Source: Epiperipatus broadwayi
Lineage: Eukaryota > Onychophora > Udeonychophora > Euonychophora > Peripatidae
Reading direction: 5' to 3'
Length of the DNA: 64,000 nucleotides
Assembly (NCBI GenBank): GCA_028023455.1
Contig: JAQFVV010006255.1
Span: 1,426,001 to 1,490,000 of the forward strand
Made by a program: the position numbers and the translations under genes. This document shows, one piece after another, positions 58,901 to 64,000 of this stretch (within the stretch, counting starts at the first letter, position 1; each line of letters starts with the position of its first letter). The notes under the pieces were generated by a model. The model saw only the letters and a list, made by a program, of their open reading frames with translations, had not been told where the DNA came from and made no database searches.

Positions 58901-60759
58901 AATAGAAAGAGAAAGCTATTAAATATAACTATAAAATTTAAAAGTTTGAATTGATAGCGATTTAAAAACATAAGTAGGTGGGTATAAAAATGTGATAAAA
59001 AATAGTATTATAGGCTAAAGAAAATTATACATATTGAATGTTAATATAATGATAATGTAAAATATAAAAATATGAATATATAATGTTAGAGTTAAAAAAT
59101 AAGAAAATAAAAAGCAAATGAAATAATTTATATATGATTACAGGAAGTACTGATTAATACAATACAAAAAAGATTAAATTGTATAATATATAAAAAGGAT
59201 AGGTGGGTATATAAATAATGATTATAAGAGAGAATATATATATAACGTAAAATTATATGTTCATGTATTTTTGTATTCATGTATTGAATTTTGGGTTGTA
59301 AAAAAGTATTGTAAAAAGTAATAAAGAACATAAATGATATTAATATTAATGAAAAATTTAAAAATAAGATGCAAAGAAAATAAAGAGATACTGCACAAAA
59401 ACAGCAAAATTATAAAGTGGTTATTTGTTAACAATTGAGATGAAAATATGAATTTTAAAAAATAAAATTAAAGTAATAATGGCAAATATGGTAAGGCAAG
59501 TACATTTATTAGATAGAAAAATTGGAGAAAAAAAAATATAAAAGCAGGATATGATAAAATATTGAGCATAAAAATGTAATGAAAAGATATGAAAGAAAAA
59601 ATTATAGAACATAAAGTTTTTATAGATTACTTGGAAAATTAATGCAAGCTAATATATATACAATTGCAAAAACAATGTGAAGTAGATAATACTAGGGAAT
59701 ATAGATGAAATAACTAGAATTATAAGGAAACACAATAGAAATTTCCATTTAATAAGCTGAAAAAATAATTTAGAAAAGCCTGAAAATGTATCAAATATGT
59801 GAATATTATCTAGTTATTTTTACAATTAAAAAAAGTTTCAACTACAAAATAAGTTTTACTACGCGCAGCAAGATTGCTTCCGAGTCATCGATAAAAATGT
59901 GCTTCCGCTTTCTAAGTTTCTTTTTAAAAAAGAAAAACAACTTTATTCATTTCGAAAAATCATTTATAAAATTTAAATTATGGGTAATCAAATGGTACTG
60001 ATTGCAAAAAACATCTAAATTTAGTAATTTCATAATCACATATTTCTACATTAAATATTCTAAATTTCTTTTGCAATACTACCTAACATATATCAGATAC
60101 CATATTCTACGCTATTTACTAATTATAAAAAGCAGTCACTAGTAGACAAATATGGTCAGTCTAAAGAAGCAAAAGAAAAACCGTATAGTTATAATAAAAA
60201 AAAAAATTACTATGCGTACAACTCAAGTGTAGAGGCACGAATTCCAATGTCACCAATAGTGTAAAGAGGTTGATCGATAGTACGACATGCTCATATCATT
60301 GACACTATTCAAATGTTGAAATTTTCTTAATTCATATTATTGTATTTGGAGATTTAAATCCGTTACCAAACATTTTCTTGAAAAACTTTAAATCGATTAC
60401 AACTACAGTATACCAAAAGCAAGAAAGGATATTTTCTTCAATCCTTCCAGTTTAATGCTTAGAAAGATTTCATCATGCGGAATCAACTAGTTAAATTTAT
60501 TTATATTTCAATCTTTTTCATAATTATAACTAAACCAATGAAATTCTAGAATATTATGTCAATTAAACGGTATACTTTTATTGTTTTCGTTATAATTATT
60601 TTAATATACAAGAAAACGTAACATTTACATTGACAACTAAGTACACTAATGGAAATCACATGCACATGTTGGCGGAAAATATGGAAAAATATTACATCTT
60701 ACCTCTAAGGTATAAACACGGTCTCCATTCTCATTTAAATAATACATTAGTAATAGCAT
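46859..60759 (-). CDS. NOP10: NOP10, H/ACA ribonucleoprotein complex subunit 3 (complete, 3 exons)
   Basis: Joined complement exons 60703-60759, 58224-58266 and 46859-46956 total 198 nt, giving 65 residues plus TAA. Seen: [14 protein letters not shown], then [20 protein letters not shown], then [19 protein letters not shown]. These match eukaryotic NOP10 (64 aa in human) end to end, including the near-invariant SAHPARF and KKRF segments. Known role: NOP10 binds the catalytic domain of dyskerin in H/ACA snoRNPs and scaRNPs. These guide pseudouridylation of rRNA and snRNA, and in many animals they are part of telomerase. It acts in nucleoli and Cajal bodies. The first ATG (60759) follows AAAA; a second Met is at codon 5. 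The N-terminus is one residue longer than human or fly. Both introns are GT-AG; the second is 11.3 kb and full of repeats. Confidence 0.97.
48802..49822. mobile_element. pogo/Tigger-like MITE, copy B
   Basis: The ends are CCCCTGGGTCTCGTTTTACG and, reverse-complemented, CACCCGGGTCTCTTTTTAAG, flanked by TA on both sides. Internal sequence matches copy A: TTTCAGAAAA..GCGCAAA near the left and AACATGAATCGCGTAACTTC near the right. Length is 1021 bp with no transposase. Confidence 0.75.
49892..50055 (-). repeat. 82-bp tandem duplication containing microexon-like sites
   Basis: Two nearly identical copies start at 49892 and 49974. On the NOP10 sense strand each contains a polypyrimidine tract plus CAG, the 16 nt GGAATGAAAAACATAG, and GTAAAT. 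That is a complete acceptor-exon-donor arrangement. Confidence 0.85.
53480..55780. other. Unclassified higher-complexity block, possible decayed LTR-type element
   Basis: Three patches (53490-53840, 54530-54960, 55380-55760) are more GC-balanced and less repetitive than their surroundings. A TGTGTAATGTATATAC stretch at about 53859 could be an LTR start, but I find no matching second LTR, primer-binding site, polypurine tract or pol protein. Short open frames such as 53504-53734 match nothing I know. Confidence 0.25.
53538..53572. repeat. GC-rich 12-bp perfect hairpin
   Basis: GCAGAGCTCCCG (53538-53549) and CGGGAGCTCTGC (53561-53572) are perfect inverted repeats around an 11-nt GC-rich loop that itself repeats GGCAGAG. 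It is by far the most GC-rich spot of this intron. Confidence 0.85.
57112..57475 (+). repeat. Dispersed ~430-bp repeat family, copy 5 (internally deleted)
   Basis: Has AGTAGTGGCTATGGTTATTA, AGATCCTAAGATCTAGGTGC, AAACTAGTCTGGGGATATTG and AGTTTTGCCTGTTTTAAT. It lacks the GACACCAAAATGTATGG segment present in other copies. It carries the best-preserved hammerhead-like core at 57321-57345. Confidence 0.85.
57749..57830 (+). mobile_element. tRNA-derived SINE-like fragment
   Basis: GTAACTCATGGGTGAGTGAT followed by TAGAACACTCGCAGGTAATG resembles a tRNA D-arm/A-box head (GCTCAGTGGTTAGAGCACTCGC). About 15 nt on, GACCTGTAAATCC is a degenerate B box. No tail or target duplication is visible. Confidence 0.4.
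58224..58266 (-). CDS. NOP10: NOP10 exon 2 (43 nt)
   Basis: On the complement, a T-run and AAAG acceptor precede [14 protein letters not shown] plus one base, then donor CCAG|GTAAAA. It joins to exon 3 through a split Ala codon, giving the conserved SAHPARF. Confidence 0.95.
58267..60702. other. NOP10 intron 1
   Basis: 2.4-kb very A-rich intron. No snoRNA box pattern or transposon terminus could be supported by eye. 59850-60300 is slightly more complex but unassigned. Confidence 0.6.
60703..60759 (-). CDS. NOP10: NOP10 exon 1 (coding part)
   Basis: 19 codons, [19 protein letters not shown], with donor GAG|GTAAGA. A-rich sequence just before the ATG gives an acceptable initiation context. 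The 5' UTR and transcription start are not defined; a candidate region is 60760-61049, between this gene and the tRNA gene. Confidence 0.95.
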
Positions 60760-61049
60760 TTTTTGTTTTGTTATACAATATTTCTTTTTAATAAACAGTT
60801 TTACAATAGTTAAGTAAGACTATAATCAGATAAGAAGTTAGAAAGAAATGGTAAGAACTGATCATGCGCGAAGCATAGTGTTATAATTAAAAATAAATTG
60901 TAATGAAATATATATAATAATAACAATTTGTTACATCTTAATAATAAATAAAAGCAGAATATTTTTAACATGATGTATATTTTCTTTCTTAAATTTCAAT
61001 TATTGAACAGACTCTATTTATAAAATAAATAAGGCCCGACCACCAAGGA
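60760..61049. other. Region between NOP10 start and tRNA-Lys
   Basis: Should contain the NOP10 5' UTR and promoter (complement) and the short upstream region of the tRNA gene. I see no convincing TATA or initiator element that stands out from the AT-rich background. Confidence 0.5.
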
Positions 61050-61122
61050 GCCCGGATAGCTCAGTCGGTAGAGCGTTAGGCTTTTAACCTAACGGTCCAG
61101 GGTTCGAGTCCCTGTCCGGGCG
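61050..61122 (+). tRNA. tRNA-Lys (anticodon TTT)
   Basis: A 73-nt intact cloverleaf. The acceptor stem GCCCGGA/TCCGGGC has seven pairs, the D arm contains AGCTCAGTCGGTAGAGC, and the anticodon stem TTAGG/CCTAA closes the loop CTTTTAA with anticodon TTT. The T arm contains GGTTCGAGTCC, a perfect B box, followed by discriminator G. It is nearly identical in most arms to human and fly tRNA-Lys(UUU), differing mainly in the anticodon stem. No intron. Confidence 0.98.
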
Positions 61123-61129
61123 ATCCTTC

Positions 61130-61138
61130 TTTTTTTTT
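61130..61138 (+). terminator. Pol III terminator of tRNA-Lys
   Basis: A run of nine T starts 8 nt after the mature tRNA 3' end, as expected for RNA polymerase III termination. Confidence 0.85.
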
Positions 61139-62270
61139 CTTTCATGAAAGCTAAATAAAATCAATTACATACGAATTAATCTAAAGTAAATGTTCTTATT
61201 AACAAATATCCGTTTTTTTTTAAATAATAAATTTACATATCATTACTTACATTTTGTGATTGTAGAAGTTGCCGTTTGAAATGTAAAATAACTATGAAAA
61301 TTTATTAATAAATGCGATTATGTGAGAAAAAAAAAACTTATCCAATATGGACTTATATTTATTTACTTGGATTTTATATATTAAAAACCAAATCATGGTG
61401 CAGGTATGAAAAAGCCTGTACTGCAGAAAAAAAATTCATATTTTAAACTACTTTTGTAACTTTTTCAATTTCACAAAAACTGTTTTCTTATATTTTAAAC
61501 ATTTCGCGTAAAGATGAAAATAAATAATTACTAAACTGATATGATTTTAAGAAATTAACTTTTTCATAAATAAAAACAGTACTCTGAAGACATATTTCAA
61601 CATACTTTTAATATAAAATTGGATATGTTTTGATTTCAGCTGTTAGAATTCATACAAAATAAAATTTCTCATTAAAAAGTATTAAAGATGCAATATTGTT
61701 GAACTATTTTTTGTTACATTAAATGGCTGTGCAGAAATTAAAACTGTGATCACATTTTATTAAATTAACTTTTAATATAAATATCTCATAAACATTTTGT
61801 TTTTTAAAATCACTGCATAGAAAGTTGGAATTCATACACAACTTATGATTAACTTTAACTTCTTTATAAAAATGTATTATGGATATTAAATTATCCACAT
61901 ATTTTTCTTTTAATCTTGGCTGATGTAATAATTTGACAATCTGACATTAGAAGCTTAATGAAAATAAACTAAAATAAAGATATTTTCTTGTTTTTAGAAA
62001 TTATGGTAAAAATTGGAATTTTCACACAGTTTAAGGTTAAGTTTAATTTTTTTTATTAAAATGTGTTATAGATATTAAACTGTGTCATCATAGTTTTTCT
62101 TTGAATTTTGAATGATGTAAAAATTTTGGAATCTGATATTAGAAGTTGCTGTCATTGTGTAAAATTGTTATTAAAAATGAACTTTATTATAGAATCATAG
62201 CTTCTTTATTTCTGAACCATGCACGCAATTAATAAATTTGTATATGTATTTTAAGAATTTGTTTAATTCA
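61139..62270. other. Intergenic AT-rich stretch
   Basis: No gene or element seen between the tRNA gene and the Penelope-like remnant. Two loosely similar stretches (about 61740-61930 and 61980-62170, both with TGTGTTATAGATATTAAA-like text and GACATTAGAAG) suggest an old local duplication. Confidence 0.4.
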
Positions 62271-62358
62271 TTTATATATATATATATAAGTGTTATATCA
62301 TACCATTTACAATTTTCTTTAACACTACTATTTTTTATATCAAAACTTTATTCTAATA

Positions 62359-62386
62359 GTTCCGACTGTCCTGCAGTCATCATCAG
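62359..62386 (-). other. Hammerhead-like core near Penelope-like remnant
   Basis: The complement reads CTGATGA, then a hairpin TGACTG/CAGTCG around CAGGA, then GAAC. This resembles a hammerhead ribozyme core (CUGAUGA, stem II, GAAA), which is known in Penelope-like elements. Convincing stems I and III and a cleavage triplet are not visible, so it is probably degenerate. Confidence 0.45.
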
Positions 62387-62829
62387 AATTACCATACCCA
62401 AATATATAATTATACAATTAATACATTTTATACACATATTCATATACATAATTAAATGCATAAATAAAATATACATTTTAACCTAACCATTATAAATAAT
62501 CATTTACCTTTTTATTACTTTACTCTTAATTAATTCTATCCACATTTGTTTTATATTACTTTTAAAAATTATTATAATTTTAATTCTAAAAAACTTTAAC
62601 GTTTTATTCTATTTAATACATATTATTGTCTTTTTACTTATATTTTTAATCCACTTCTAACATTTTCTTATTCTTATTAAATATTTTATAATTAATTATT
62701 AACCTTCTCCACATTACAAATTACTTTTTTACATTACAAAAAGTACTCCTTTACAACCCTATTTCCAAAATTTTCATACTTGTTTAATACCTCCCTCTAT
62801 CATCATTTTCTTCAACTTTATTCTTTCAA

Positions 62830-63330
62830 CCTCTTTCATATTCAAATTATTATTAATAATTATTATTTATAAAATTATTATTCTAACCCCAAAATCCCTA
62901 TTAAGATTTTGTTTTATATTTTTAATCAATATTGCCTCTTTAATTTTCCTATCCCTTCTATTATTTGTATAATTAATCATTTTATACTATCTTTTTCAAG
63001 CCTATGACCTGTTTCTAATGAATACAAATAAATAGGTGATCTCTTATCATATTTATGCTGAATTAGTCTTGTATAAATTGAATTCTTTGTTTCACCTACA
63101 TAATTGGTTTTTATATTTTTATTTTTACATGGCTTGCATTCAATTTTATATACATCATTTATACATTTTTCTACTTTTCTCACATATTTATTATCTAATA
63201 TATTAATTATATTCTTCCTTCTTTTATTTACTATCTTAAATTTTATCATATTATTAAACTTTTTATTAATTCTAATAATTATTTTATTCATGCTTTTTAC
63301 AATAGTTCCAGGTTTTGTTGACCAGCACAC
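62830..63330 (-). pseudogene. Penelope-like element ORF remnant, GIY-YIG endonuclease domain
   Basis: Complement 63330-62977 is open for 117 residues. It includes NKIIIRINKKFNN, VYKIECKPCKN and NYVGETKNSIYTRLIQH, the VYKI..YVG..R..H signature of the C-terminal GIY-YIG nuclease of Penelope-like retroelements. The frame then breaks. In another frame the C-terminal RRDRKIKEAILIKN..NLNRDFG follows, which is also typical (RR.KEA..I......LNRD). A further stop follows. The reverse transcriptase part is missing; upstream DNA at 63348-63572 is a MITE-like inverted repeat that may have interrupted it. Confidence 0.8.
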
Positions 63331-63347
63331 TAATAAAAAGGTTTTAG

Positions 63348-63572
63348 TACTTTGGGATTTGTGCTGCCATGATGTAATTATCCAGCTAAAATTATTCTAA
63401 CTTTGTGAATTATTCTAGCACTTTAGATTCACCACTACAGTATTGTCATCACAAACCATCCCATCAATCACTAGAGAAGAGTACTCATGCCATCACAAAC
63501 AGGGGCAACTAAATTATTATGAAAACAATTATGTCTGGACAATTACATCATGGCAATGCTAATCCCAAAGTA
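63348..63572. mobile_element. MITE-like inverted repeat (225 bp)
   Basis: The left arm TACTTTGGGATTTGTGCTGC (63348-63384) and the reverse complement of the right arm TACTTTGGGATTAGCATTGC (63535-63572) stay alignable for about 38 bp, ending ATGATGTAATT.TCCAG, with a few mismatches. No target duplication is certain, so the boundaries may extend slightly further. Confidence 0.65.
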
Positions 63573-64000
63573 CAAAAGGATTTACCTTCTCATTTGAGAC
63601 TTTCAACTATAGTATTATTTTCCATATTAACTTAATTAAAAGTTTGCAATAACAATTTTTTGAACAACTAGATGTCATTCTACCAGCTCAAATCCCTTGA
63701 ATGCTGTTAATAAAATATTTTAAATGATTGTGGTGAATCATGTGTAGATTTTTCTCATTCCGTTTTTTTTTTCTTTGCAAACTCCATCTCTTTTTTAATT
63801 TCTTTCCTGGGTCCTTGCCTGCATCAATAATTTAAATCCCTTCCAGTGTCTGTTACCCAAATTATATATATTATTCATGATAGAACTAAACAATCAATGT
63901 ACCTTTATTATTGTCCTCTTAATTAACTAATTACATTGTCCTGTTTTTTAATACATAAATGACATTTCTTTGTTTTTACAAAAATACTTTTTCTCTTTAT
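63573..64000. other. Distal intergenic end of window
   Basis: AT- and pyrimidine-rich sequence. I see no gene, reverse transcriptase fragment or element terminus. Confidence 0.5.

Noticed and set aside
1-64000. CRISPR array, operon, ribosome binding sites or prokaryotic origin
   Set aside because: The window has spliced eukaryotic genes. Tandem repeats here lack the repeat-spacer pattern of CRISPR.

Overview
The window is metazoan nuclear DNA. It is very AT-rich (GC looks near a quarter), has long introns with canonical GT-AG boundaries, and carries many decayed transposons. No prokaryotic features are present. The conserved proteins and the mix of Penelope-like, RTE-like, hAT-like and pogo/Tigger-like remnants fit an invertebrate. 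I would guess an arthropod, perhaps an arachnid, but the sequence does not prove it.

Two protein-coding genes lie tail to tail. (1) On the + strand, twelve exons between 1443 and 40557 form the 3' portion of an ANKS6 orthologue. They join into one uninterrupted frame of 475 residues plus stop: the end of the ankyrin region, a long Ser/Pro-rich linker, and a C-terminal SAM domain. The N-terminal ankyrin repeats lie before the window. (2) On the - strand, three exons (60759-60703, 58266-58224, 46956-46859) encode a complete 65-residue NOP10, the small H/ACA snoRNP subunit. An intact tRNA-Lys(TTT) gene lies upstream of NOP10 at 61050-61122. ANKS6 is a ciliary scaffold and NOP10 an RNA-modification factor, so I infer no functional link between them.

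Layout: 1-40557 ANKS6 with introns of 109 bp to 9.7 kb; 40558-46858 intergenic repeats; 46859-60759 NOP10 with an 11.3 kb second intron; 60760-64000 upstream intergenic with the tRNA gene, a Penelope-like remnant and a MITE-like inverted repeat.

The mobile-element content is the most interesting part. ANKS6 intron 3 holds a 2.8 kb hAT-like element (7280-10075) made partly of internal tandem units. One unit is interrupted by a second, apparently young 1029-bp element (8073-9101) with 50-bp terminal inverted repeats and a perfect 8-bp target duplication; an uninterrupted unit nearby shows the pre-insertion state. A ~430-460 bp repeat family (16.3, 44.6-45.7 and 57.1 kb) has tandem and fold-back copies and carries a hammerhead-like core (CTGATGA, short hairpin, GAAAC). 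A similar core lies near the Penelope-like remnant. A separate 351-bp repeat occurs as a tandem dimer at 41.9 kb, and as an inverted fragment containing the unit-to-unit junction at 12.5 kb, flanked by a 14-bp target duplication. NOP10 intron 2 contains a tandemly duplicated, perfectly spliceable-looking 16-nt microexon that would shift the frame. Remaining intronic and intergenic stretches are AT-rich DNA in which I see no supported gene.
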